A stretch of DNA of 64,000 nucleotides from an uncultured Flavobacteriales bacterium (GTDB lineage: Bacteria; Bacteroidota; Bacteroidia; Flavobacteriales; JBLHRE01). Position numbers and translations under genes: made by a program. The DNA is taken from assembly GCA_937139155.1 (NCBI GenBank), contig CAKZPI010000034.1:124001-188000 (forward strand), read 5' to 3'. The notes under the pieces are model-generated. The model was given only the letters and a program-made list of their open reading frames with translations. It had not been told where the DNA came from and did not search any database. Positions within the stretch are counted from its first letter, which is position 1. Every line of letters begins with the position of its first letter. Of this stretch, positions 17,722 to 27,356 are shown one piece after another.

Positions 17722-19410
17722 ATGAAAGCATTATTTGCATTTATCTCCCTTATCACTCTTTCCCTTTCGGGGATGGGCCAGGAATATTTCAGGCTGAATG
17801 AAAGGCTTAACGATGAGAAAATTTCTCCGGAAATTAAGGTCATCGGAGAGGAAAACAACCAAATTGTTGCCATACGAGGAATTCAGGAAAAGGAAGGAAA
17901 GGATGCAACCTTTTACATTGACTACTTTGACAATTTCATGCAAAGATCCAAGCGGGTTAAATTGCAAGAGGAATACGAAAAAGCCAGAATTTACCCCATC
18001 AACGGATTCATTCTTGAAGGTAGGGTTTACCTATTGGTTTTTTTCAAAGACAAAGATTCTAAGAAGTACGAGTTTTATGTTTGGGAAGTGGATAAAACCA
18101 CGGGTGAATACGTTCCTTCACGTAGAAAACTGGCTTCCATTGAAGCCGACGACGACCTAATTCTGGGAACCTTCCTGCCTCTTGGCAAACAAAACGACAA
18201 GGTCGGAAATGCGAAAATCACCCTTAGCGAGGATCGCTCTTATTTCTTGGTGAGCCTTTGGTTTGAGACCAATAAATATGTTTACATGGGTCTTTACGAC
18301 AATAAGGCTGAATTACTTAAGAGCAAACGTGAGCGTAGAGCTGAAATAGGAAATGCTGCCTTTGAATTGGAGTCTATTCTGGTAACCAATGCCGGTAATT
18401 TCTACATTTCAAAGCCTTCAAAACCCAGAAATAGAAGAGGGGTAGAAGGCATTGCAGTTACCAACGCAATTGTAGGTTATACCAATTTTGGAAATGAAAA
18501 ATTGGAAATGGACATCATGCCGGTGGTTAAAACCGATGTGAAGTTTACTCCCTTGCACATTACTCAAGATGAAAAGGGGCATTTGCATGTATACTCATTC
18601 TATTTAAACCAGGCCACATACGCCATTGAGGGCGTGTTTAATGCGGAGCTAAATCCGCTAACCCTTGCCATGGAGAATGAGAATTACATCCCCATCAAAA
18701 CCACCGACTTTGTAAGTGGAAATGAGGCGGAATGGCTTCAGCAACTGATTCGTGGTAGAAATGAGAAAATGTCTTACCACCATTCTTTTATTAACATTCG
18801 TCAAATTGACTTCACCCCGGACGGGCAAGCCCAAATCTTTGCTGAAATTGTTTTTGATGCCGAATCTGTTACGGGGGAAGAAATGAATTCCATGAAATCA
18901 AAGAAGGGAGATGAAGAGGAAGACGGGAAAAAGAAAAAGGACGAATGGGAGATGCCTAAAGATTACTCTTATACCGTTTCCGATAAAATCATTGTACGGA
19001 TTGACCCAAAGAACGAGCTTAAATGGGTAAGAAGACTTCCTTATTGGTACGAGGTTGAAACCGGGGCTAGGTCTAGAACCCATGCGGTATACTTTTTTGA
19101 TGGAAAGGAATCGGAGGTGTTTTTCACCGGTGATCTGGAAATGTTTAAGTCGAGAAGGACTGAATTCAAAGTTAAGGACCTGAAGCAGGCGGTAATGTTA
19201 AGAGCTGTGATTGGAGAAGATGGAAGATGGAAAATGAATTACTATACCTTCAATAGAATGGCCCCTGCAGAGGTGATTTATAGCGGAGAAATTCTACCCA
19301 ATATTAGCCTAGAATCTGACGGAGGCTATGCCCTACCCGTTTACAATCAAAGCAAAGGAGGCACCATGATGATTCAGGTACCCAAGAAAATGCCAGGATT
19401 CGTTTTTTAG
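17722..19410 (+). CDS. Secreted protein of unknown function
   Basis: I do not recognise the family. The 562-residue product has a signal peptide (MKALFAFISLITLSLSGMGQ) and no later membrane segment. The body is beta-rich, with repeated short segments such as GNFYISKPSKP and GHLHVYSF that suggest a propeller-like fold. A highly charged linker (about 395-410, KKGDEEEDGKKKKDEWE) splits it. The ATG at 17722 is preferred over the TTG two codons upstream. Its stop codon is 11 nt before a large microsatellite mosaic. It is transcribed away from the histidine kinase gene. Confidence 0.75.
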   Translation: MKALFAFISLITLSLSGMGQEYFRLNERLNDEKISPEIKVIGEENNQIVAIRGIQEKEGKDATFYIDYFDNFMQRSKRVKLQEEYEKARIYPINGFILEGRVYLLVFFKDKDSKKYEFYVWEVDKTTGEYVPSRRKLASIEADDDLILGTFLPLGKQNDKVGNAKITLSEDRSYFLVSLWFETNKYVYMGLYDNKAELLKSKRERRAEIGNAAFELESILVTNAGNFYISKPSKPRNRRGVEGIAVTNAIVGYTNFGNEKLEMDIMPVVKTDVKFTPLHITQDEKGHLHVYSFYLNQATYAIEGVFNAELNPLTLAMENENYIPIKTTDFVSGNEAEWLQQLIRGRNEKMSYHHSFINIRQIDFTPDGQAQIFAEIVFDAESVTGEEMNSMKSKKGDEEEDGKKKKDEWEMPKDYSYTVSDKIIVRIDPKNELKWVRRLPYWYEVETGARSRTHAVYFFDGKESEVFFTGDLEMFKSRRTEFKVKDLKQAVMLRAVIGEDGRWKMNYYTFNRMAPAEVIYSGEILPNISLESDGGYALPVYNQSKGGTMMIQVPKKMPGFVF

Positions 19411-19420
19411 GGTTGTTGAG

Positions 19421-19484
19421 GCGTTTAGGTGTTTAGGTGTTTAGGTGTTTAGGTGTTTAGGTGTTTAGGTGTTTAGGTGTTTAG
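19421..19484. repeat. Octamer tandem repeat GTGTTTAG x8
   Basis: Eight perfect head-to-tail copies of an 8-bp unit are present (the first is GCGTTTAG, the next seven GTGTTTAG). The array begins 11 nt after the stop of the secreted-protein gene. Single copies of the same octamer recur in each longer unit downstream. Confidence 0.95.
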
Positions 19485-19486
19485 GT

Positions 19487-19826
19487 GAAATTTCGCATAA
19501 TTTTCAGTCAGAATAATAACCTCGATTCTCCTGACGGAAAGCTTAATATCTCTAGCAAATTTCCAGTCACTAGTCACTAGTCACTAGTCACCCCTGCGGA
19601 GGTGTTTAGGTGAAATTTCGCATAATTTTCAGTCAGAATAATAACCTCGATTCTCCTGACGGAAAGCTGAATATCTCTAGCAAATTTCCAGTCACTAATC
19701 ACTAGTCACTAGTCACCCCTGCGGAGGTGTTTAGGTGAAATTTCGCATAAATATCAATCAGAATCACCTCAATTCCTCTGACGGAAAGCTGAATATCTCT
19801 AGCAAATTTCCAGTCACTAGTCACTC
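19487..19826. repeat. 125-bp tandem unit, two full copies plus a partial third
   Basis: Copies begin at 19487, 19612 and 19737, each with GAAATTTCGCATAA. The first two are 125 bp and differ at only a few bases. Each contains CTGACGGAAAGCT, CTCTAGCAAATTTCCAG, a TCACTAG heptamer array, CACCCCTGCGGAGG and one GTGTTTAG. The third copy diverges and ends after one TCACTAG array. No open frame, tRNA or IS-like ends are seen. Confidence 0.9.
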
Positions 19827-19830
19827 TTGA

Positions 19831-19856
19831 GTTGATAGTTGATAGTTGATAGTTGA
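19831..19856. repeat. Heptamer tandem repeat GTTGATA
   Basis: Three full copies of GTTGATA plus GTTGA follow the third 125-bp unit directly. A shorter GTTGATAG copy recurs near 19990 and at 38264. Confidence 0.85.
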
Positions 19857-20023
19857 AATCTAGTTATTTAAGGATGGGCATTTCGCTCAAATTCCGTTTT
19901 ATTCATAAGGCTCTGTTACCGATGATTAACCTCGATTCATAGTCCACTGCCACCTGAGCCTTGGACCCGGTTTATAGTTGTGCTTTTATAGTTGATAGAT
20001 TTTTGAAGTGGAGTATTTCAGGC

Positions 20024-20130
20024 AGATTCAACTCGATTCCCATGACGGAAAGCTGAATATTTCTAGCAAATTTCCAGTCACTAGTCACTAGTCACTAGTC
20101 ACCCCTGCTGAGGCGTTTAGGCGCTTAGGC
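20024..20130. repeat. Degenerate fourth copy of the 125-bp unit
   Basis: The order of motifs is kept: CTCGATTCC, TGACGGAAAGCTGAATAT, TCTAGCAAATTTCCAG, a TCACTAG array, CACCCCTGCTGAGG, and diverged octamers GCGTTTAG and GCGCTTAG. The flank 19857-20023 holds no gene. Confidence 0.8.
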
Positions 20131-20182
20131 GAAGAATTTCTGCCAGCCTCAAGATTCCTATTACCTAGTTCCAGCTTACCTC

Positions 20183-20217
20183 GATTCCCAATTCCCGATT
20201 CCCGATTCCCAATTCCC
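20183..20217. repeat. Heptamer tandem repeat (G/A)ATTCCC x5
   Basis: Five heptamers alternate GATTCCC and AATTCCC. They lie between the fourth and fifth degenerate copies of the long unit. Confidence 0.85.
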
Positions 20218-20220
20218 GCT

Positions 20221-20297
20221 CAGAAGACGTAAAGCCGAATATTTCTAGAGAATTCATTCCAGTCACTAGTCACTAGTCACTAGTCACTAGTCACTCC
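20221..20297. repeat. Degenerate fifth copy with longest TCACTAG array
   Basis: AAGCCGAATATTTCTAG is followed by about five head-to-tail TCACTAG heptamers (20261-20295) and ACTCCTGTG. It is the longest TCACTAG run in the window. Confidence 0.8.
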
Positions 20298-20340
20298 TGT
20301 GTAGATGTTAATACCCTAATTTCTGCCTAGATCAAGACTC

Positions 20341-20372
20341 CTATTACCTAGTTCCTATTACCTATTACCTAA
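20341..20372. repeat. Heptamer tandem repeat CTATTAC reaching into the rodA stop codon
   Basis: CTATTAC, CTAGTTC, CTATTAC and CTATTAC stand head to tail. On the minus strand the units read TAGGTAA/TAGGTAA, and the TAA of the first is the rodA stop codon (20365-20367). Confidence 0.85.
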
Positions 20373-21627
20373 ATGTTTCCATCCGGTAAGCATCCAATCG
20401 AATGAAAATGAAGAGAAGAATGGTGAACCCCCACAAGGAGGAGCCGCCGTAGCTGAAGAAAGGCAGTGGAATTCCGATCACCGGAGCCAAGCCAATGGTC
20501 ATACTAATGTTCACCGCAAAGTGAAAGAAGAGAATGCATGCCACCGAATACCCATAAATTCTCGAGAAAGCTGAACGCTGCCTTTCGGCCGCTATGATTA
20601 ACCTCCAAAACAGGGTTAAGAATAAGGCCACCAAAATAAAGGATCCCAGAAATCCCCATTCCTCCCCAACCGTACAGAAAATGAAATCCGTGCTCTGCTC
20701 CGGAACAAAGTCAAACTTGGTCTGGGTGCCTTCCAAATACCCTTTTCCGGTTAACCCACCCGAGCCAATGGCAATTTTGGATTGATTGGTATTGTATCCT
20801 GCTCCGTGCGGATCGTCTTTTTTGCCCAGCAATACATCAATTCTACTTTGTTGATGGGGCTCCAAAACATTCTGGTAAACGTAGTCTACCGATTGCACAA
20901 ATCCAGCTCCCATGAATACAATCAAAACCCAGTTTCGAATTTCTCGCTTCTTCCCCCTAAGGAAATACAACCCAATCCCTAAAATTATTCCAAGGGCAAT
21001 GAATAGGTAAACCGGACCAAAAATTAGGGTTAGGGTGAAGAGAACTCCAGCCCCCGTTCCCAACCAAAGCAGAATTCCTGACATCCCCTCACGGTATAAA
21101 ACCAGCAAGAAAGCCAAGAATACCAAGGCCGAACCTGTATCGTTTTGAAGCAAGATTAAAACCGCAGGAATGCCCACAATGGTCAAACCGGTTATTCTCG
21201 TTTTAAACTGGTCAAGGCTTACGTTGATTGAGGAAAGCAGTTTTGCCAAGGCCAAGGCTACCCCAATTTTGGCAAACTCGGCAGGCTGAATGCTAAATCC
21301 GCCAATCTCAAACCAAGAACGGGCTCCACCAACCTCCTTTCCAAACAGAAGAACCGATACCAGGAGGAATATAAAAAACCCATAAATGGCATAGGCAAAC
21401 CGGTTGAAGAACTTTCCATCCACCAAAAACAATATGAATACAATCACAACTGCGGTGATGATCCAGGTAAGTTGCTTTCCGTATTTCTGACTTGCGTCGA
21501 TGATGCTCGAGGCTTCCTCGTTGTAAACTGCAGCATAGATATTCAGCCAACCCATTCCCACAAAAAGGAAATAAAGCAATACCAAAGGCCAATCCACGAT
21601 GGCTGTATTTCTCTGCTTATTCCTCAT
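20365..21627 (-). CDS. rodA: Rod-shape SEDS peptidoglycan polymerase RodA
   Basis: RodA polymerises lipid II into glycan strands during side-wall growth, together with PBP2. The 420-residue polytopic protein has about ten membrane segments. The SEDS signature is near the C-terminus (GIPLPFFSYGGSSLWGF), and the conserved acidic periplasmic loop is seen as FVPEQSTDFIFCTVGEEWGF. I chose the ATG at 21627 (MRNKQRN), which overlaps mrdA by 11 nt; a Met seven codons upstream is possible but less likely. It is the last gene of the mre cluster, and its stop codon lies in a heptamer repeat. Confidence 0.95.
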   Translation of the reverse strand: MRNKQRNTAIVDWPLVLLYFLFVGMGWLNIYAAVYNEEASSIIDASQKYGKQLTWIITAVVIVFILFLVDGKFFNRFAYAIYGFFIFLLVSVLLFGKEVGGARSWFEIGGFSIQPAEFAKIGVALALAKLLSSINVSLDQFKTRITGLTIVGIPAVLILLQNDTGSALVFLAFLLVLYREGMSGILLWLGTGAGVLFTLTLIFGPVYLFIALGIILGIGLYFLRGKKREIRNWVLIVFMGAGFVQSVDYVYQNVLEPHQQSRIDVLLGKKDDPHGAGYNTNQSKIAIGSGGLTGKGYLEGTQTKFDFVPEQSTDFIFCTVGEEWGFLGSFILVALFLTLFWRLIIAAERQRSAFSRIYGYSVACILFFHFAVNISMTIGLAPVIGIPLPFFSYGGSSLWGFTILLFIFIRLDAYRMETFR

Positions 21628-23455
21628 CCTCCTTGGGCTTTTTATCAATCAAATTGGCATTCACCATGCGCTCCTCCAGCCAAGGCCTGCTCACTGTATC
21701 GGTTAGAAATTTCTCCATCATTAAAGAGGCAATCGGCGCCGCGTAAGAAGACCCCCAACCCGCATTTTCAACGTAAACTACTATGGCAATTTTCGGGTTG
21801 TCTCTCGGGGCAAAGGCGATGAATGCAGAATGGTCTTCTCCTGATGTATTCTGAGCCGTTCCGGTCTTTCCACATTGTGAAATTTCCGGCAAACGAAACC
21901 AATAAGCGGTACCCGTTGGCTCTTCAAATACCATTTGCATTCCGTCAATCACCGGTTCGTAATGGTGAGAATCTACGGTGGTATGAATCTTCTCCTTAAA
22001 ACGCTGATTGAAAAGGGTGTCACCCCCAACGGATTTCACAATATGCGGGGTATAATACCAACCTCTATTGGCCAAGGCTGCCGTCATATTTGCCATTTGA
22101 ATGGGAGTCACCAAAAGTTCTCCCTGACCAATGGCCAAGGAAATATTGGTTACGGCCTTCCATGACCCCCGACCATAAATATTATCATAAAAACTGGCTC
22201 TGGGCACCAAACCTCTTCTTCCTGTGGGCAGGTCATTGTTAAGGAAGTCACCCAAGCCAAAACTTGAAATATGTTCCCTCCAGTTTTCATAGCCCAATTC
22301 AGCGTTGGGGAACTTTTCAAGTATCGATTTATAGGTATAGCAGAAATAGGCATTGCAGGAGGAGGCGATCCCCTTTCTTAAATCAAGGGGTGAAGGGTGC
22401 TCATGACAACCTACCCGAAGGCTTCCGTATTTAAATCCGCCCTGGCAACCGAAGCGAGTTCCGGGATAAAGAACTCCTTCCTGCAATCCGATCAAAGCAT
22501 TGAGCAATTTAAAGGTAGATCCCGGGGGATATTCAGCCAATAGGGCTCTATCAAAAAGAGGCTTTAAACTGTCTTTTTGAAGCTGGGCAAAGGTTTCAGA
22601 CCTCCGCCTTCCTACCAATAAGTTCGGATCGTAACCGGGCGATGAAACCATAGCCAATATTTCTCCTGAGCTAGGTTCAATGGCCACCACCGATCCAATT
22701 TTATTCTGCATCAAAAGCTCGCCGTACATTTGCAGTTCCAGGCTAATGGTTGAAACCACATCTTCACCCGCCTGAGGTAGGGTATCATACCTTCCCCCTT
22801 CAAATGGGCCCTTATCCCGGTTGTGCACATCCCGAATCACATACTTTACCCCTTGCTTACCACGAAGAGATTCTTCGTAGGCCTTTTCAATTCCGGAAAT
22901 TCCAATATTGTCTCCCTTTGAATAATAATCGCTTTTATCCAGGATGTACCTCGGAACCTGTCCGATATACCCTACCACATTCGCTCCTGAAATCTGCGGA
23001 TACTCTCTCAAGGTTCTCTGCTGAACAAAAAATCCTTTGAACCTATACAATTGCTCTTGAATGGAGGCATAGGTCTCTTTGGATAATTCTTTTACCACTA
23101 CCGAAGGCCTGAACCGAGAGTATTTGCTTGCATCTCTGAGGTTTTTCTTAAACTCATCCGGGTTCACCCCTAGTTCTTGGCAAAAAGCCAAGGTGTCAAA
23201 GGGTTTCACTTCGCGTGGAATCACCATTAAATCGTAGGCGGGCTGGTTGGAAACCAAGAGATTTCCATCGCGGTCATAGATATACCCCCGGTCAGGATAA
23301 AGGGGAATGGCTCTGAGAATATTGTTCTCAGCAGAAAGTTTGTACGAATCGTCTATAACCTGCAAATAGAACAAGCGCATTAAGATGATTAGGCAAATGG
23401 CCAACATCATCCCAATGACTAAGTACTTCCTACTGGCATAACGATTATAATGCAT
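21617..23455 (-). CDS. mrdA: Penicillin-binding protein 2 (transpeptidase)
   Basis: PBP2 cross-links peptidoglycan in the elongasome. The 612-residue protein has an N-terminal membrane anchor (about 11-31, YLVIGMMLAICLIILMRLFY), a dimerisation/pedestal domain beginning YPDRGYIYDRDGN, and a transpeptidase domain. Active-site motifs are all present: SxxK in YPPGSTFKLL, SxN in ASSCNAYF and KTG in CGKTGTAQNTSG. It overlaps mreD by 11 nt and rodA by 11 nt. Confidence 0.96.
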   Translation of the reverse strand: MHYNRYASRKYLVIGMMLAICLIILMRLFYLQVIDDSYKLSAENNILRAIPLYPDRGYIYDRDGNLLVSNQPAYDLMVIPREVKPFDTLAFCQELGVNPDEFKKNLRDASKYSRFRPSVVVKELSKETYASIQEQLYRFKGFFVQQRTLREYPQISGANVVGYIGQVPRYILDKSDYYSKGDNIGISGIEKAYEESLRGKQGVKYVIRDVHNRDKGPFEGGRYDTLPQAGEDVVSTISLELQMYGELLMQNKIGSVVAIEPSSGEILAMVSSPGYDPNLLVGRRRSETFAQLQKDSLKPLFDRALLAEYPPGSTFKLLNALIGLQEGVLYPGTRFGCQGGFKYGSLRVGCHEHPSPLDLRKGIASSCNAYFCYTYKSILEKFPNAELGYENWREHISSFGLGDFLNNDLPTGRRGLVPRASFYDNIYGRGSWKAVTNISLAIGQGELLVTPIQMANMTAALANRGWYYTPHIVKSVGGDTLFNQRFKEKIHTTVDSHHYEPVIDGMQMVFEEPTGTAYWFRLPEISQCGKTGTAQNTSGEDHSAFIAFAPRDNPKIAIVVYVENAGWGSSYAAPIASLMMEKFLTDTVSRPWLEERMVNANLIDKKPKEDEE

Positions 23456-23963
23456 TCCTTTTCGAACTTTGAGTCAAGAGTTGAAAAAGCAAGATGAGCA
23501 AAAATGTCAAGGCTGAACTAAATACCGAACGATAAAGTATCAAGAGTATTTCCGAAACCCGGAAAACATCCAGAACATTCAAGAGGATGTGATGGAAAAG
23601 TGTCAATACCCCCGCGTAAATCAAAAAGCCCCGGGTGCCCATAGACTGCATTCCAGGTCTATGCATTTCTTCCGAGGTTTTCCCCGAAAGGGTACCTATC
23701 ATTTGAATTCTAAGAAAGGCCATGGCCGTGGTTGAAGCCGCATGTACTCCGTAAGTATTCATGGCAAAATCCATGATTAGGCCGGTTAAAAACCCAATCC
23801 ATAGAATCCAGCCGCCTTTCATGGTGCCAGGAAGTAAAATTATGGGTAGAATGTATAAATAGGGATTTAGGTATCCGCGGATCATAATATGGTTCAGGAT
23901 CATTATTTGAATCAACATGACCGAAACCCAACGTACAATATTTTCGACCTGAATTTTACGCAT
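23445..23963 (-). CDS. mreD: Rod shape-determining protein MreD
   Basis: The 172-residue hydrophobic protein has five to six predicted membrane segments and lies between mreC and mrdA, overlapping both. Sequence conservation of MreD is weak, so position and topology carry the call. The segment IGFLTGLIMDFAMNTYGVHA matches the conserved GLxxDxxxxxxxGxxA pattern of the family. Confidence 0.9.
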   Translation of the reverse strand: MRKIQVENIVRWVSVMLIQIMILNHIMIRGYLNPYLYILPIILLPGTMKGGWILWIGFLTGLIMDFAMNTYGVHAASTTAMAFLRIQMIGTLSGKTSEEMHRPGMQSMGTRGFLIYAGVLTLFHHILLNVLDVFRVSEILLILYRSVFSSALTFLLILLFQLLTQSSKRNAL

Positions 23964-24789
23964 CCTCCCGAGCTTCTTCCAGCATTTCTAAGTCTTCTTT
24001 GAATAAATTATTCACCACATAAACATAGGATAGGGCCGCAAAATCGGTGAGCAAATCAAGTTCTATGGTATAGAAATTCTCATTGGTTTTAAGCTCAACC
24101 TCTTTGATCACTCCAATGGGTATGCCTTCTGGGAAAACCTTTGAATAGGCATTGGTCACTACCGTATCCCCAATCACAACTCCTGCCTGTCTGGGCACAT
24201 CGTGCAGCTGAGCCTGACGGTGATTAAACCCATCCCAACGAACCGAACCGAAATAAGCCTCATTCTTAAGCTTTCCTGAAATGCTCGACTCCTTGTGCAA
24301 GAGGGAAATAACCGATGTATAATGGTCGGTTACCGCATCCACAATTCCTACAATTCCTTCCGGACCAATGACGGCGTCTCCTACTTCAATTCCGTTTCTC
24401 TTTCCAGCCGAAAGGGTTAGGTAATTGTTTCTCGAATTGAAGGAGTTTTGAACCACCTTGGCCCTTACAAATTGGTATTGCTGTCGGTAAACCGTGTCTA
24501 CCACAGAATCTTGCAGGGGCTGATTCAGTTTCCCGCGAACTTCCTGCAAAAGAGAGCGCAATTTCATGTTCTCTTCAAGCAACCTTTCGTTGGATTCTTG
24601 AAGTTGGAAGAAATTTTGAGTATTCCCGAAAACCCCAATGGTTTTGGCCACCCAAGCCTGGGCAGAATTCACAAAAACCGAACGATGAAAGCTGCGTTTT
24701 TGCACCAGAATTCCGATGGAAATCACCTCTAAAAAAACAAAGAGGAAAACCAATCGATACCGAAGGAAAAACAGCAGCAGATTTTGCAT
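23956..24789 (-). CDS. mreC: Rod shape-determining protein MreC
   Basis: MreC links MreB to the periplasmic synthases. The 277-residue protein has an N-terminal membrane segment (about 9-29), a coiled coil (about 58-95, LQESNERLLEENMKLRSLLQ) and the periplasmic beta-domain with the conserved GKRNGIEVGDAVIGPEGIVG stretch. Its acidic C-terminus (LEMLEEAREDA) overlaps the start of mreD by 8 nt. It follows mreB by 11 nt. Confidence 0.95.
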   Translation of the reverse strand: MQNLLLFFLRYRLVFLFVFLEVISIGILVQKRSFHRSVFVNSAQAWVAKTIGVFGNTQNFFQLQESNERLLEENMKLRSLLQEVRGKLNQPLQDSVVDTVYRQQYQFVRAKVVQNSFNSRNNYLTLSAGKRNGIEVGDAVIGPEGIVGIVDAVTDHYTSVISLLHKESSISGKLKNEAYFGSVRWDGFNHRQAQLHDVPRQAGVVIGDTVVTNAYSKVFPEGIPIGVIKEVELKTNENFYTIELDLLTDFAALSYVYVVNNLFKEDLEMLEEAREDA

Positions 24790-24800
24790 TGGCTATACGA

Positions 24801-25826
24801 TCATCGCATGAGGAAGGAGAATTTATGCACGTTTTTCAACGCGATACCCGTACCGCGAACTACGGCTCTCAATGGGTCTTCAGCAATGTATACCGGCAGC
24901 TCGGTTTTTCTTGAAAGTCGTTTGTCAAGACCACGCAACATGGAACCTCCACCGGCAAGATAAATACCTGTATTGTAAATATCCGCTGCCAATTCAGGAG
25001 GAGTCATGCTCAGGGCTTCCATCACCGCATCTTCTACGCGTAGAATCGACTTATCCAGGGCCTTAGAAATCTCCTTATAAGTAACCACAACTTCCTTAGG
25101 CTTTCCGGTTAGAAGGTCTCTACCTTGAACGGCATAAGGTTCTGGGGTTTCATCCAGCTCATCAATGGCCGCCCCAACTTCAATCTTGATTCGTTCAGCG
25201 GTACGTTCACCCACATACAGGTTGTGCTGGGTTCTCATATAGTAGGAAATGTCCATGGTGAACACATCCCCTGCCACCTTAATGCTTTTATCGCAGACAA
25301 TACCTCCCAGGGCCAAAACGGCAATTTCAGTGGTCCCCCCACCTATATCAATGATCATATTCCCCTTGGGTTCTTCCACGTCAATTCCAATACCAATGGC
25401 AGCTGCCATGGGCTCATGAATTAGGTAAACCTCCTTGGCTCCTGCATGCTCTGCAGAGTCACGAACCGCACGTTTCTCAACTTCGGTAATTCCAGATGGA
25501 ATGCAAATAACCATTCTCAAACCACCGCTTAACCAACGACCTTTCAAGGAAGGTATGTTCTTAATCATCTCCCGAATCATGTATTCAGAAGCGTTGAAAT
25601 CAGCAATTACTCCGTCTTTCAACGGACGAATGGTTTTAATGTCTTCATGGGTTTTCCCATGCATTTGCTGGGCCTTTTTCCCCACGGCAATCACCTTATT
25701 CGTATTTCGGTGAATGGCTACAATTGACGGCTCGTCAACCACAACCTTATCATTGTGTATAATCAGGGTATTGGCCGTACCGAGGTCAATTGCAATCTCT
25801 TGGGCCATGAAGTCAAATAATCCCAT
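24801..25826 (-). CDS. mreB: Actin-like rod shape protein MreB
   Basis: MreB forms membrane-bound filaments that organise the elongasome. The 341-residue protein has the actin-fold phosphate-1 loop (AIDLGTANTLI, about 12-22), phosphate-2 loop (DIGGGTTEIAVL, about 164-175) and adenosine motif (GIYLAGGGSMLRGLD). It starts 6 nt downstream of the purH stop, so mreB-mreC-mreD-mrdA-rodA appears to be read from the purH promoter or from one inside purH. Confidence 0.98.
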   Translation of the reverse strand: MGLFDFMAQEIAIDLGTANTLIIHNDKVVVDEPSIVAIHRNTNKVIAVGKKAQQMHGKTHEDIKTIRPLKDGVIADFNASEYMIREMIKNIPSLKGRWLSGGLRMVICIPSGITEVEKRAVRDSAEHAGAKEVYLIHEPMAAAIGIGIDVEEPKGNMIIDIGGGTTEIAVLALGGIVCDKSIKVAGDVFTMDISYYMRTQHNLYVGERTAERIKIEVGAAIDELDETPEPYAVQGRDLLTGKPKEVVVTYKEISKALDKSILRVEDAVMEALSMTPPELAADIYNTGIYLAGGGSMLRGLDKRLSRKTELPVYIAEDPLRAVVRGTGIALKNVHKFSFLMR

Positions 25827-25832
25827 CTTGGT

Positions 25833-27356
25833 TTAATGTTTAAAATGTCTGGTTCCTGTAAAAACCATTGCCATGCCTGCCTTATTGCAGTAGTCAATGG
25901 ATAATTGGTCTTTGATTGATCCGCCGGGCTGAACTACGGCAGAAACACCGGCTTTATCGGCAATTTCAACGCAGTCAGGAAAAGGAAAAAATGCATCCGA
26001 GGCCATAACCGACCCCTTCAAGTCAAATTTAAATTCTCCCGCTTTGTGAATGGCTTGATTCAAGGCATCCACCCTTGAGGTTTGTCCTACCCCCGAAGCG
26101 CAAAGTTGTTTATTCTTAGCAAGTACAATGGTATTGCTCTTGGTATGTTTTGCAATCTTAGAAGCAAATACAAGGTCCTCCAATTCTTGATCGCTCGGAC
26201 CCTGGTTGGTAACCACCTTCATTTCCTCCTTGGCATCTGTTTTCAAATCCCTTTCCTGCCAAAGCACCCCATTCAAACTGGTTCGAACAATGCCCGAGCT
26301 AGGGGTTTCTGGATTGTGCTTAAGGATGACCCGCTTCTTCTTCGACATAAGGAGCTCAAGGGCATCCTCATCGTATTCCGGAGCAATCAATACCTCACAG
26401 AATAGTTTATTAATTTCCTCCGCAGCAGCAAGGTCAATCTTGGCATTGGTAATCAAAACCCCTCCAAAAGCGGAAACGGGGTCCCCTGCAAGAGCATCAA
26501 GGTAGGCATTTTTTACGCTTTCGCGGGAAGCCAAACCACAAGCATTGTTATGCTTCAAAATGGCAAAGGTGGTTTCGGTAAACTCATGAATCAACTGAAC
26601 CGCGCTATCTATATCAAGCAGGTTATTGTACGAAACCTCTTTTCCGTTTAATTGCTCAAGCTGCTTATCAAAATCTCCAAAGAAAGTTCCGTTCTGGTGA
26701 GGATTCTCCCCATACCTCAAGCTTCTTCCATTCCGGTAAGAAACCCTTAATTCCGGAAGCTCTACCTCCTCATTGAAGTAATTAAAAATGGCAGAATCAT
26801 AATGAGATGACATGGCAAAGGCCTTGGCGGCGAAACGCTTTCTAGCCTCTAATGAAATGCCCTCAGAATCTTGAAGCAAGCCCAAAACCTCCGAATAATC
26901 TTCCCGAGAAGGAACAATCAAAACGTCTTTGTAATTTTTGGCTGCCGCCCGAATCAAGGAAATCCCGCCAATATCAATTTTCTCAATGATCTTAGATTCA
27001 TCCTGAGTTTGAGCAATGGTCTCCTCAAAAGGATATAGGTCTACAATCACCAAGTCAATCCCAGGAATCTCCCGGTCTTTGGCATCCTGAACATCCGAGT
27101 CCAAATCTCTACGATGCAAGATTCCTCCGAAAATTTTTGGATGTAAGGTCTTAACCCTACCTCCGAAAATACTCGGGTACTCGGTGATGGATTCAACCGG
27201 AATTACCGGTATATTTAATTGTTCAATAAAGGTTTGAGTTCCTCCTGTAGACAGAATGCTCACCCCTTGCTTGTGAAGTTCACGCACAATTGGTTCCAAT
27301 CCATCTTTATAAAAAACTGATATTAAGGCAGTTTTAGGCTTTAAAGCACTTCCCAT
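25833..27356 (-). CDS. purH: Bifunctional AICAR transformylase/IMP cyclohydrolase
   Basis: PurH makes the last two steps of IMP synthesis. The 507-residue protein starts at 27356 (MGSALKPKTALISVFYKDG); upstream in-frame codons lack similarity. The cyclohydrolase half (about 1-190) shows the MGS-like GRVKTLHPKIFGGIL. The transformylase half has RYGENPHQNG and the catalytic ILKHNNACGLA, with KSNTIVLAKNKQLCASGVGQ further on. It is the first gene of the mre transcription unit. A TAAACTTG near-match to the -7 element lies 22-29 nt upstream. Confidence 0.96.
   Translation of the reverse strand: MGSALKPKTALISVFYKDGLEPIVRELHKQGVSILSTGGTQTFIEQLNIPVIPVESITEYPSIFGGRVKTLHPKIFGGILHRRDLDSDVQDAKDREIPGIDLVIVDLYPFEETIAQTQDESKIIEKIDIGGISLIRAAAKNYKDVLIVPSREDYSEVLGLLQDSEGISLEARKRFAAKAFAMSSHYDSAIFNYFNEEVELPELRVSYRNGRSLRYGENPHQNGTFFGDFDKQLEQLNGKEVSYNNLLDIDSAVQLIHEFTETTFAILKHNNACGLASRESVKNAYLDALAGDPVSAFGGVLITNAKIDLAAAEEINKLFCEVLIAPEYDEDALELLMSKKKRVILKHNPETPSSGIVRTSLNGVLWQERDLKTDAKEEMKVVTNQGPSDQELEDLVFASKIAKHTKSNTIVLAKNKQLCASGVGQTSRVDALNQAIHKAGEFKFDLKGSVMASDAFFPFPDCVEIADKAGVSAVVQPGGSIKDQLSIDYCNKAGMAMVFTGTRHFKH

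Noticed and set aside
19421..20372. CRISPR array
   Set aside because: The repeats are 7-8 bp or 125 bp and there are no unique spacers between conserved direct repeats; no cas gene is in the window.
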